Below are positions 53,048 through 62,200 of a stretch of 64,000 nucleotides of DNA, in pieces. Within the stretch, counting starts at the first letter, position 1, and the number at the start of each line of letters is the position of its first letter. Under the pieces are notes generated by a model, which saw only the letters and a program-made list of their open reading frames with translations, was not told the DNA's origin and made no database searches. This stretch comes from Ktedonospora formicarum (lineage in GTDB: Bacteria; Chloroflexota; Ktedonobacteria; Ktedonobacterales; Ktedonobacteraceae). A program made the translations under genes and the position numbers. The stretch covers positions 4,121,721-4,185,720 of the forward strand of contig NZ_BNJF01000001.1 of the NCBI RefSeq assembly GCF_016587355.1. The letters are read 5' to 3'.

Positions 53048-53391
53048 TCAGAGCCTAAACAACTGAAGAGAACAACTAGCACTGGCAAAACATTGCAAAA
53101 ACTGGTGACGACGATGACGAAGGCGAGCTTCGTCACACCGAAGCTCGCCTTCAATTTTTCATAATCGAGAATTGCTCATGAGTCAACAGGGGCGTAACAC
53201 AAGTGCCTGTCCACGTGAATCAACACGTATCTTTCATTTCTTAGGTGCTAGTTAGTAAGATTAAGTGTGTTGTGGTAACTGATCAATAAGAAATTTTTCT
53301 TATGTGATTACCCTTCTTGGGCCGAGCCGTGTATATATATGGATAAGTATATAAAAATACACTAAATGAACTATGAGAAAGGCCCTTTAGC
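53048..53391. other. Spacer between glycosyltransferase copies
   Basis: 344 nt with an intrinsic terminator (53119-53152) and the duplicated leader of copy 2. No gene. Confidence 0.6.
53119..53152 (+). terminator. Terminator of glycosyltransferase copy 1
   Basis: GAAGGCGAGCTTCG pairs with CGAAGCTCGCCTTC around TCACAC, followed by AATTTTTC. A standard intrinsic terminator. Confidence 0.9.
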
Positions 53392-54879
53392 GTGAATGTA
53401 GAGAATTTGCAATCCGATCAACCTCGGAAGGATTCGCGCAAGAAAAAGCTTCGTTCCTATCTCTTCTTGCTTTGCGATTTTGTGATCCTGGCGATCATGT
53501 GTGGTTGTATCATTGGACGCTCTAGTGTACCAACAGACCTCAATACCGATGTGTCAAGATATGAGTGCTATGCAGCGGCCTTTGCCGAAGGTGGCAATAC
53601 AGCTTTTGCTCAGTTCCCCGTGAGGCAGTGCGCGGAGCTTGTAGCCAATACGCCTAAATTAACCACTGCTATAATTGCTTCCTCTCTCAAGAAGCATGGA
53701 GCCCCAGATTTCCTCGTTCAATTTGTGGCTTCCCAAGCAGACGATCAGCCGTTGCATTATCTTCCCCATGAATACCCGATCCTGACCTTGATTCCCTTTG
53801 AAATAGCGTATCTTATTTCGACCCCAGCCTACTATCAATTCGCCTTCAACCTCTTGATGACTGCATTGGCCATCAGCATCTATTTTCTCTTGCTGGCCTA
53901 TAAATCGCGCTCTGCATCGATAAGCTTCGCGCTGTTCCTGGTTATCGGCTATGTCATGAAACGTCCTTCGACCATCGCGGTTGATCGTTTCGACATGCTG
54001 CCAGCAGCCCTGACGTTCTTTGCGTTGATTTTTGCCATGAAGTCGCGCTGGAACTGGGCTTTTGCCATGATCGCCCTGGGAACGATGACCAAATTTTACC
54101 CGGTCATCCTGCTCCCGCCGTTTTTTATCGGTCAGCAAATGGCCTCACGGTATCAGGGGCTGAAATGGAACGCGTGGCAACGCTTCCTCCCGTTTGTGAC
54201 CTTCTGCGCAACATGTTTGATCATTACCATCGTCTCACTGTTGTTCAGCGTGGAAGGAACGCTTGCACCGCTGAACTATTTTGGCGCACGGCCTGTTCAA
54301 ATCGAGTCGCTGCAAGCCTCGCTCCTCTGGCTCAGCAATGGCTTGAGCATGCGCCATTTAACCGTGTTTCGGAATTATGGCTCAACGAATATAGCTGGCC
54401 CCAATGAGGCAATTATCTCGCTCCTCTGTAATGGCTTGTTAGTTGTAGGCTTGCTCGCCACCCTCTGGCTGCAAGGGAAAAGGCGACTGACCTTGTCGCA
54501 AGCTGTGCTCTTGTTCTTAATGGTTGTCATCATCACAGGGAAAGTCTTCAGCCCGCAATATATGATCTGGCTCTTCCCCATTGTTGCGTTGACGATTGGG
54601 GAGAAGCCGCTCTGGATTGTCGCCTGGAGTGTTGTGGCTTTCTTGACCTACTATATCTTCCCTTCACTCTATATGAGCGGCCATTCTTCTCGATTAACCC
54701 CTTTTCAGCCACAATTCTATCCCATTGTGACCGCGCGTAACTTCTTGCTCCTGGGCATGTATGTGTATATGCTCGTCAATGCTGGACTGCAAAAGTCAGT
54801 TAAAGTTCAAGCGGAAAAGCTAACCAAGCTTACTATCAGCCGGCCTCTGCCGAGCCCTGATGATATCCAAGTGGTCTAG
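53392..54879 (+). CDS. Membrane glycosyltransferase, GT-C/GT87-like (DUF2029), copy 2
   Basis: 495 aa with the same topology as copy 1. Differences from copy 1 are clustered in patches: residues ~35-90 (the first external loop), short stretches near residues 155-200, 320-335 and the last 60. Between them lie long identical blocks, including identical third codon positions. That pattern suggests recent duplication or gene conversion, with selection or drift in the external loop that would contact the acceptor. GTG start at 53392. It has its own leader and is followed by a strong terminator. Confidence 0.8.
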   Translation: MNVENLQSDQPRKDSRKKKLRSYLFLLCDFVILAIMCGCIIGRSSVPTDLNTDVSRYECYAAAFAEGGNTAFAQFPVRQCAELVANTPKLTTAIIASSLKKHGAPDFLVQFVASQADDQPLHYLPHEYPILTLIPFEIAYLISTPAYYQFAFNLLMTALAISIYFLLLAYKSRSASISFALFLVIGYVMKRPSTIAVDRFDMLPAALTFFALIFAMKSRWNWAFAMIALGTMTKFYPVILLPPFFIGQQMASRYQGLKWNAWQRFLPFVTFCATCLIITIVSLLFSVEGTLAPLNYFGARPVQIESLQASLLWLSNGLSMRHLTVFRNYGSTNIAGPNEAIISLLCNGLLVVGLLATLWLQGKRRLTLSQAVLLFLMVVIITGKVFSPQYMIWLFPIVALTIGEKPLWIVAWSVVAFLTYYIFPSLYMSGHSSRLTPFQPQFYPIVTARNFLLLGMYVYMLVNAGLQKSVKVQAEKLTKLTISRPLPSPDDIQVV

Positions 54880-54880
54880 G

Positions 54881-54928
54881 ATGGGCTCTGGGATCGCGGT
54901 TGTGGTTGCTCCTGAGAAGCGTGATTAG
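54881..54928 (+). pseudogene. Relic of ybjQ 3' end after copy 2
   Basis: Fifteen codons and a stop read MGSGIAVVVAPEKRD, aligning with the YbjQ C-terminus YGTAVVVAPEDRG. It is less decayed than the relic after copy 1. Confidence 0.75.
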
Positions 54929-54954
54929 TCAACTTTAAAGTTGACATAGTCAGA

Positions 54955-55002
54955 AGGCCCACTGTTCGCGGAATGAACCTTCATTCCGCGAACAGTGGGC
55001 CT
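54955..55002. terminator. Bidirectional hairpin between glycosyltransferase 2 and flippase gene
   Basis: A 23-bp perfect stem (54955-54977 with 54980-55002) with a 2-nt loop, then CTTTATAA. It separates two convergent genes. Confidence 0.85.
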
Positions 55003-55033
55003 CTTTATAATGACCTATTAAGTGTGTAGAGTC

Positions 55034-56755
55034 TTATGAGCGTGCGAACCAGAGCAGATATCTGACCAGCCTCGGCTTCACACTCTTGAGGAGCGCAATA
55101 TCCTGCTGGTTGAGCGGTTTGAGCCAGCGTAAGATAAGCACGCAGAGTGCCAGGAAGAGTATACCCGAGGCTCCGAGCGCTCCCAGTAGAAGCGGCCTGT
55201 TGTCTGGTTGCCAGAGAATACTGAGCCAGAGTGTACTTGGTATCGCGGCCAGGATTAAAGCGCCTAAGAAGCGCAAAGTAAAGTCGAGGGGATACTTGTG
55301 TGGCAAATCCTTCCAAAGGAAGGCTAACATCAGCCCTCCTGTGAAGACGCGTCCAATGCCATCGGCTATGAGAGCACCAGCCGCGCCCATGTGTAGTTCG
55401 CCAATTAGCACCACGCCAACCAGCACCACGATTAGCAATCCTAACCACTGGCTGAGCACAGCCAGATGTGCTTTGCCAACAACATAGAGTGACGGCTGAT
55501 GAATATAGGTTCCCAGGATGCGCATCAGTAAATTGAAGAATACAAAGATTCCTAGCAGCAGACCAACATCATTAAAGCGCTCAGAGTAAAGTGCATTCGC
55601 AATATTATTGGCGCTAAACAGGCAGAAGACGAGACCAGGTGCCGCCAGGAGTGTCTCAATTTTGATGAGTGCCTGCCAGGAACGAGAGAGGCGCTCATGG
55701 TTATCTCCGATAAAGCTGGCTGCCAGAGCCGAACCAGCGACTCCCCCAAAGCCGGCCACAAGCAGAATATTTGCGGCATCCGCAAGCTGAAAGGCCAGAT
55801 TGAAGTAGCCGATTTCCGCGATGCGGACCGCGAAAAGTGTCAGGAGAATGATCGAAATCTGCTTAAGAAAAGCCCCCGAGACCAGATTTGTGAGCCATGC
55901 ATTTATGCCAAGCTTGATAAGTGGTGACAGTGGCTGCTTATAGACCGCGCCCTTTTCTGTGAGAAATGGCAGCAGCCAGATGAGGTAGCCAATCATCTGG
56001 AGCAGGGAGACCAGAGCCAGCATCCAGAGGATTTCTGTTACCCCCTGACCCATTTGTAGTAAAATGTAGCCGAAGATCAAGAGTGCGCACTGTGCCAGAC
56101 TTCCAAGCACGAAGACAATGCGCATGCGCATCAAACCAGTGCAGAGCGCAGTAAGTAGGCTGGCGATACTACTGGTGAGAACATATAGTGTGATAGGTAG
56201 AATATGATCGAGCAGCTTGGGATCTTGCAGGCCCTTGATAATACCTGACGTTCCCTGAATCGGGAGTAACCCGATCAGGGCTGCCAATCCAGGTAGGCCG
56301 AAGAGCATAATCCCGGCAGTCAGGACCAGGGCTACGGTGCGTAGTCCGATCAAGCGTCGTATGAGTGAGGCTGCGGAGGCGTGCCCATGTTCCGCGAAGA
56401 CGCGTGGAAGATAAGTATAGGTTGCATCCTCAAAACCAAAGGCGACGATATAGAGAATAGTGTTGTAAGCAGTTGTTGCAACTGCGTATACGCCATATTG
56501 GTCAGTCGTGAGTTTATCAGTAAAGATAAGCGTAAGAATAAACCATGAGATATAGACCCATAAACCATAGCCCTGGTTCAAGAGGTAGCTGTTGGGTGTA
56601 CGTTGTAGTAACCCCCTGGCCTCTTCCTCGCTTTTTGCCTTTTGATTGATTTTGGCTGCGACCGGATTGCCCGTTACGAGCCGTATGGCAAACTCTTTCC
56701 CACTGGTGAATATGGCGTGTCTTTTAAGAGAGTCATTTTTCTTTTTCATTGGCAT
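55034..56755 (-). CDS. MOP-superfamily polysaccharide/lipid flippase (Wzx/MurJ-like)
   Basis: 573 aa with 12-14 membrane helices after a ~55-residue basic cytoplasmic N-terminus. The start of the transport domain reads LNQGYGLWVYISWFILTLIF. Helices then alternate regularly, and a recognisable family stretch is FGGVAGSALAASFIGDNHER. Members flip lipid-linked sugars or peptidoglycan precursors across the membrane. The start is uncertain: ATG at 56755 fits the basic N-terminus but has no close ribosome site, and ATG at 56806 adds 17 residues. It lies between two glycosyltransferase genes and a hexosaminidase, which suggests envelope polysaccharide export. Confidence 0.78.
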   Translation of the reverse strand: MPMKKKNDSLKRHAIFTSGKEFAIRLVTGNPVAAKINQKAKSEEEARGLLQRTPNSYLLNQGYGLWVYISWFILTLIFTDKLTTDQYGVYAVATTAYNTILYIVAFGFEDATYTYLPRVFAEHGHASAASLIRRLIGLRTVALVLTAGIMLFGLPGLAALIGLLPIQGTSGIIKGLQDPKLLDHILPITLYVLTSSIASLLTALCTGLMRMRIVFVLGSLAQCALLIFGYILLQMGQGVTEILWMLALVSLLQMIGYLIWLLPFLTEKGAVYKQPLSPLIKLGINAWLTNLVSGAFLKQISIILLTLFAVRIAEIGYFNLAFQLADAANILLVAGFGGVAGSALAASFIGDNHERLSRSWQALIKIETLLAAPGLVFCLFSANNIANALYSERFNDVGLLLGIFVFFNLLMRILGTYIHQPSLYVVGKAHLAVLSQWLGLLIVVLVGVVLIGELHMGAAGALIADGIGRVFTGGLMLAFLWKDLPHKYPLDFTLRFLGALILAAIPSTLWLSILWQPDNRPLLLGALGASGILFLALCVLILRWLKPLNQQDIALLKSVKPRLVRYLLWFARS

Positions 56756-56834
56756 GCATAGATCAATACATATAGTCCTCTGTCTGAACCTTGCGGTCGC
56801 AAACATCCGGGCATCATTTCAAGTATGACCTATT

Positions 56835-57434
56835 TTACCTCAATTTAAAGAATTGTCTTGTTAACCAGCCCATACCTCCCAATACGGCGAAGAGTTCGAG
56901 CACACTAACGTTTTCTTTCACATGGTCTGCGGAGACAAGGTAGAAAATGCCAATCTTCGAGGTCGCGGCGGCCAGGAAAAAGCCCAGACCAATCCAGGCT
57001 GGCAGTGTAGCGAAGAGTAAGGCTCTCTTCCAATCGCGGCAGAGGAAACCAATCAGGGCAGGAAGGAGATAGAGGAGCACGGCAATAAGAGGCGCGATTG
57101 TGGGTGGGAACGGACCATTGAGCGCAGCCCCGCTGGATTGTGGTAGCAGGCGAGTCCACATCTGTGCGGGAATCAGTGCCAGGGCGACCAGGGTCGTTTC
57201 GAAGATAAGAAGTACAATAGTCGCAATGTTGGTATTTTTTTCTGTAGTGATCTTGTGAAGCGCTTGCTTCAGGCGGCGACCCGTGCTTTCAGCTTGCTTG
57301 GCGGGGGGCGTGGTGTTCTCGGAAGTAGCCGTCTTCGGTGTAAGTTTTTGAGTGTCGCTCTCGCTGGCTGTTTCTTTTGTGTCTATCGTGCTGATTGGTT
57401 GTATCTCAGACACATTTGTGCTGGTGCTAGGCAT
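56835..57434 (-). CDS. Hypothetical membrane protein, 199 aa
   Basis: The first ~65 residues are Thr/Ser/Lys-rich and soluble. Four membrane segments follow (NIATIVLLIFETTLVALALI, IAPLIAVLLYLLPALIGFL, ALLFATLPAWIGLGFFLAAA, and a weaker one near VLELFAVLGGMGWL). No family recognised. The ATG at 57434 has AAGGGA upstream; the frame is open to 57437 only. It sits upstream of the flippase with 79 nt between them and probably shares its transcript. Confidence 0.7.
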   Translation of the reverse strand: MPSTSTNVSEIQPISTIDTKETASESDTQKLTPKTATSENTTPPAKQAESTGRRLKQALHKITTEKNTNIATIVLLIFETTLVALALIPAQMWTRLLPQSSGAALNGPFPPTIAPLIAVLLYLLPALIGFLCRDWKRALLFATLPAWIGLGFFLAAATSKIGIFYLVSADHVKENVSVLELFAVLGGMGWLTRQFFKLR

Positions 57435-57493
57435 CAAAGATCCCTTTCGCTGTGTGCGTATAGGTTTAATTATCTTCTTTATCTACGAGGTTG

Positions 57494-58903
57494 CTAGCCT
57501 TTTGGTAGAGATAAGAGGCCCATCCGATATTTCATCAGCAAAATACGGCGCACGGATTCATTGATGCGCTGTTCGGTGAGGGTTCCATCCTGTATGGCTT
57601 GCTTGATACCCTGGATCATAGAGGCAACCTGACTCACACTGGCTGCTCCCATGAGAAGATCACACCCGGCTGCGATGGCGAGCGCTGCCGCTTGTGATTG
57701 CGGCACATAACTGGTAATAGCTTTCATGGTCAAACTATCTGTCATAATCACGCCTTGAAAACCAAATTCGTCTCGTAGGATGCCCTTGATGACTTTGGGC
57801 GAGAGTGTAGATGGCCTGCTGGCGTCGATAGCGGTCAGAATCTCATGCGTGACCATAATAGATTGTACGTTATTGTGCTTGATAAGATCACGGTAAGGGG
57901 CCCAGTCAATGCTCTCCAGTTCTTCCCGTGAAGTGGTAATCTCTGGAATGGCTTCATGTGGATCAATGGCAGATCGCCCTAATCCTGGAAAGTGCTTCAA
58001 AGTTCCTATGACCGTGTGGCTGGCTTGCAGTCCGGTGAGATAAGAGCCTGCCATCCGCGTCACTTGCTCTGGTGTGGTTCCGAAGGTGCGCTCATCACTA
58101 TGCATCTCCGAGATAGGAAGGGTATCGACATCGACGACCGGAGCCAGATTGGTATTAATGCCATATGCTGACAGATCCTTAGCGTCCTGCTGTCCTGCTA
58201 TGCGAGCCTCTTCTGTGTTGTTGGTCGCACCGATGGTTGCCGCAGAGGGACGGGCTCCATCCAGTTCAAGCAGGCGGTCGACGTAGCCTCCCTCTTGATC
58301 TATCGCGATAGAGAGTGGTATGGCACTATCCTTCTGCATCTGCTTGATAAGACTCTTAAGTTGAGCCTTATCGATAATGTTGCCATTAGCAGAGAAGATC
58401 AGGACCGCGCCCACTCCATACTGATTGATCATGGTGTTGATATCCTCTGAGTAGGTTGGACCGGTGAATTGGACGAGCATCATCTGCCCAATCTTCGCAT
58501 CTAGCGGCATGTTGCGTAGAATAGTATCAATATATTGCTCTGGTGTGATTGCGGTTTGGGTACCAGTTGTTTGATTGCTGGGTGTGGCGCGAAGCTGCCG
58601 GTCAATCTGTTTGAGGAGATCGGCATTATTGATGTTTCCAGATCCTCCAAAAAGCGATGACCAGCCCTGAGGGCCAGCGAACTGGGTTGCTCCTAGAGAA
58701 AGGGCATGAAAAAGGACAATAAGGAGAAGCGGAAGCAGAAGCGCGGCTTTATGCCAGGGGAGTGTACTTGGCCTGACTGGCTCTACAGGCGGAACTGGGG
58801 TTTGGGGAGAGCTGGAGAGAGGGGTAGAAGTTTCTGGTTTTGATATCAGTTGCTCGTTCGCCGCGTTCTCTCCCTCTGGCGGCTGGGTATGGCTATGAGG
58901 CAT
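57494..58903 (-). CDS. Membrane-anchored GH3 beta-N-acetylhexosaminidase (NagZ-like)
   Basis: 469 aa. A Pro/Ser-rich cytoplasmic N-terminus precedes one membrane segment (AALLLPLLLIVLFHALSLGA, residues ~53-72), so the enzyme domain is outside the membrane. The GH3 N-terminal domain starts about residue 125 (YIDTILRNMPLDAKIGQMML). AIDQEGGYVDRL and the substrate motif GTLKHFPGLGRS are typical of NagZ-type enzymes, and the nucleophile Asp is in GVIMTDSLTMKAI. It lacks the C-terminal GH3 domain. Likely role: release of N-acetylglucosamine from peptidoglycan fragments. It is upstream of the small membrane protein and the flippase on the same strand. Confidence 0.88.
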   Translation of the reverse strand: MPHSHTQPPEGENAANEQLISKPETSTPLSSSPQTPVPPVEPVRPSTLPWHKAALLLPLLLIVLFHALSLGATQFAGPQGWSSLFGGSGNINNADLLKQIDRQLRATPSNQTTGTQTAITPEQYIDTILRNMPLDAKIGQMMLVQFTGPTYSEDINTMINQYGVGAVLIFSANGNIIDKAQLKSLIKQMQKDSAIPLSIAIDQEGGYVDRLLELDGARPSAATIGATNNTEEARIAGQQDAKDLSAYGINTNLAPVVDVDTLPISEMHSDERTFGTTPEQVTRMAGSYLTGLQASHTVIGTLKHFPGLGRSAIDPHEAIPEITTSREELESIDWAPYRDLIKHNNVQSIMVTHEILTAIDASRPSTLSPKVIKGILRDEFGFQGVIMTDSLTMKAITSYVPQSQAAALAIAAGCDLLMGAASVSQVASMIQGIKQAIQDGTLTEQRINESVRRILLMKYRMGLLSLPKG

Positions 58904-59270
58904 AAACAGGCGAACCCTTTCAATAGCATATATTTAATAGTTATTATAGTGAAAAAATAGGGATTCTTTTCAATACACAAGAGTAAACTCAGTCTCCCCA
59001 CTAAAGGATATCGTTTGTACGTGCTCATTCGTTACACGTTATTACGAAGTGGCTAGTTGCAACGATCATCAAGATAGATTTATTGAAGCATCTGCTCATT
59101 CGATAAAGTCGCCAGAATTTGGCAGAGAGACAGAAACCTTGTCTGAAGGTGAAGACGGATGTTCATCTGTAGCGTGTATAGCCGCAAGGATCAATATGTG
59201 TGCTTGTTCGTAGTCAGTAACTAAGTTATACTATTTCCACGATATTCAGAGAAAGGTTTTCAAGGACGAT
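58904..59270. other. Divergent intergenic region
   Basis: 367 nt between the hexosaminidase and the NACHT-HEAT gene; promoters for both expected. Nothing else recognised. Confidence 0.5.
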
Positions 59271-62200
59271 ATGCTACAGGAGCCATCATTCGCACGCCCA
59301 TCTGATCCGTATGGGCGACATGGACCGCGCAAGATCGTCAGGTCGCGCACACTACCACAAAGGATACTGAATAGCTTGGCGATTGCGCTGGTGGGAACTG
59401 TGGTTGTGGGAATGATCCTGATCGTGATTCTCTGGCTCCTTAATCCCTTACAGCAAGGGAGTAGTGAGCGTCTTACTGGTATCTTTTCCCTGATGGCACA
59501 TAGTCCCCTGATTTTCGTGTCACTTTGCTTGCTTTTTCTCACACTCTTCCTGGTAAGTCTCTTTGGGACACGCATTTATGCGCTCCTGCGCTATCTGCGC
59601 GAGGCTGGAAGAGAGCATCGGCGCGTTCAGCGTCTCTATACGCCACTGGAAGCGATGGCGAATATTCGCCCAACAGCGGAACAAAATCATCATGAAGTAA
59701 CCGCGCCAACCATCGCGGTGCAGCGTGAGCCTGTTTCCATCCTTAAACTTCTGGAGCAGCATCGTTCGCATCAGCTTATCCTGGGTGTACCTGGTGCGGG
59801 CAAGACCATGGCTCTGCGCGTCTATCAATATCGGGCAGTAGCACAGCCACTTCGCCTGATAGTGCGTCGCGAATACATCCCGATCCTGATTCCTATGAAG
59901 AACTATAGCCTCTACCTTAAGCGCTATAGTGATCTTCCAGAGGAGACATGGGCGGATTATGATATTGGCCTTTTAAGCTATCTACAAGAGAGCGACCTAC
60001 CGGGCATGCATTACATCGCGCCCTATTTGCGCCAGCTTGCGCGACAGGGGCGGCTCCTTTTACTCTGTGATGGCCTGAACGAGGTCGATAGTAATTATCT
60101 TTCCTTTGTGAGTCAGGAGCTTGCGGATTTGATGCTGCATTCCGACAATCGCCTGCTCATGACCTGTCGTGAGATAGATTATCGTGAACAGCCTGCCTTT
60201 GTGCGGCTGGTAGAGCGAGGGCAGGCCGCATGCGCCACAATCTATCCCCTCCAACCTGCGCAGATCCACCAGTTTGTGGAGCGCTATATCCTGGCCCAGG
60301 ATGGGCGCTGGCGCCATACTGCTGGACAAATCATCCAAATCATCGACCGTAGTCGCCTGCGCTATCACTGCACTAATCCCATGATGCTTTTTACCTTGAT
60401 GGAGATTATCGACCAGATTGGCGTTGAGCGTGGAAAGCAGATCGATACACGTGGACGTTTATTGCGAGAATCGGTGGTACAACTGATCGCGCGCGAAAGC
60501 CGTCAGGGGCGTTGGTCCTCCAGCGCTTTGAGCGAGCAGGGCGTGATTCGCTTTTTGAGTGTCGTGGCCTGTGCCGCGCGCTGGGCCAATGATCGTAACG
60601 CTATCCAGCTCTCGGTATCAGCAACCAATGGACACTGGGGCGAGGCTGATTTGGAAGCCTTCGGTGATGAACTGGCTCTCTGGCTCAATGAAAACCCCGC
60701 TCGGGGACCCTACCCTGATGTTGAGGAGCCTGACGCGCTCGATGATATTGCTGCTGACCGGACTCAGTTGCTACAGTTCGCGCTGGCTGGCGATCTGATC
60801 GATATTAGCCCTAACGGTGTGCTGAGCTTTCGCCATGAATTGATTGCCGAGTACTTCGTCGCGGAATACTTCTTTGCCGCTGAGCGTCTGACCTCTGAAC
60901 CAGTGATACGCGAGGAAATGCTGGAGAATGTTGGGCGTTGGAGCGAACCGATTGCGATCTGGGCAGGCCTGCTTGATGATCCCCTGGTTTTGGCTGAACA
61001 GTTCGGCGAACGGGGCTTGGAGAGTCGGAGCTATCTCTTGCAGGCGCTTTCTCTGGCGCTGGTCTGTGTTGGTGTGCTCTGGACGCCACCTCAAGCCGAG
61101 ATTGAGCGCCCAGTCGTCTTGCCGCCAGCCGTAGAAGAAGCGCTTTCTATTGTAGTGCGCAACAAGGAGGCGCGTGAGTCTCTGGCACGAATATTCACGC
61201 GTTGCGCCGAGGAAGGAGGGCAGGAGGTCTATCGCTCTCTTCTACCACTTATTATGGTAGAGGGCGTCGACGAGATGCTTATTCTGCTGGATAAGGCTGT
61301 TGTGCCGGATTTGCTCTTCTCCTACCTGGAAGACATGGTAGACGACGTGGCATATGAAGCCCAAGTCAAGCGTTTGACGCGGCTCCTGGGCCGTTTTGGT
61401 TCGGTTGTGGTTGAACGAGCCGTCGAGCTAAGCCAGCCTCATGCCGAACGGAGTACCCGCCTGCGGGCCGCCGCGATCAATATTCTGGGAGGCACACGTC
61501 ATCCGCGCGCCGTCGAGCCACTCATTGAGCGTTTGCAAGATACGGATCATTTTGTGATGCAGCGAGCCGCCAATGCGCTCTATCGTCTGGGTCCAGAACT
61601 CACGCTTAAACGCCTGTTGCAAATGCTAGAGCAACGTAATGCCAGCGCTGTGAGTGCTTATATGCACCAGGCATCCCTGGTCATCTTAGAGCGCTTTATG
61701 AGCGAGCCAGGTGGGCAGCCTCGCGTCACATTGATGCAGTATCTACGTATCCTCGAGACAATTGTGCCGGTGCTAACCTCCAACTATCAGCATGAGCCGC
61801 AGACACAGCAGCGTGCGCGCGATATCCTGGTCCGGCTGGCGCGTAATGACGATGGCGTGGGTTCTCGGGATAATCGTTGGGAGAAGGTTATCGAGGCCCT
61901 ATTGCTCTACCTGCCATCTCAGAATGAAGCAGCGGTCAAAAATGTTATTGAGGCGCTGCGTGAGATTGGTACGGTGGCAACCCCGCGCTTATTGTCGTTG
62001 CTACAACAACCTGCTGAGATAGTGCGTATCCGTATCCTAGATGTATTGAAGGAGACGCTCGACCCGCTTGCCCTCCCAGACCTCTTGCGCCTAGTCTCTG
62101 AGCCGGGGCAAGCCCTCGCGCGGCGGGTAGCTGATGCGCTTTATGCCTATGCCCCTTCCAGTATTCCTGGGCTGATCGAACTGGTACTTGATAGCCCTCG

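Larger units (their letters stand above)
53268..54928 (+). repeat. Tandem duplication unit 2 (leader + glycosyltransferase + ybjQ-tail relic)
   Basis: Second copy of the unit described at 51394-53047. The leader is less conserved upstream but identical near the start codon, and the terminal relic is better preserved than in unit 1. Confidence 0.85.

Noticed and set aside
53659..54138. 159-codon minus-strand frame inside glycosyltransferase copy 2, with a matching shorter one in copy 1
   Set aside because: Antisense shadow of the membrane protein; it is shared because the genes are duplicates, not because it is conserved coding.
51394..54928. Assembly artefact as a cause of the two glycosyltransferase copies
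   Set aside because: The copies differ in many patches and have different terminators and leaders, so they are not one sequence assembled twice.
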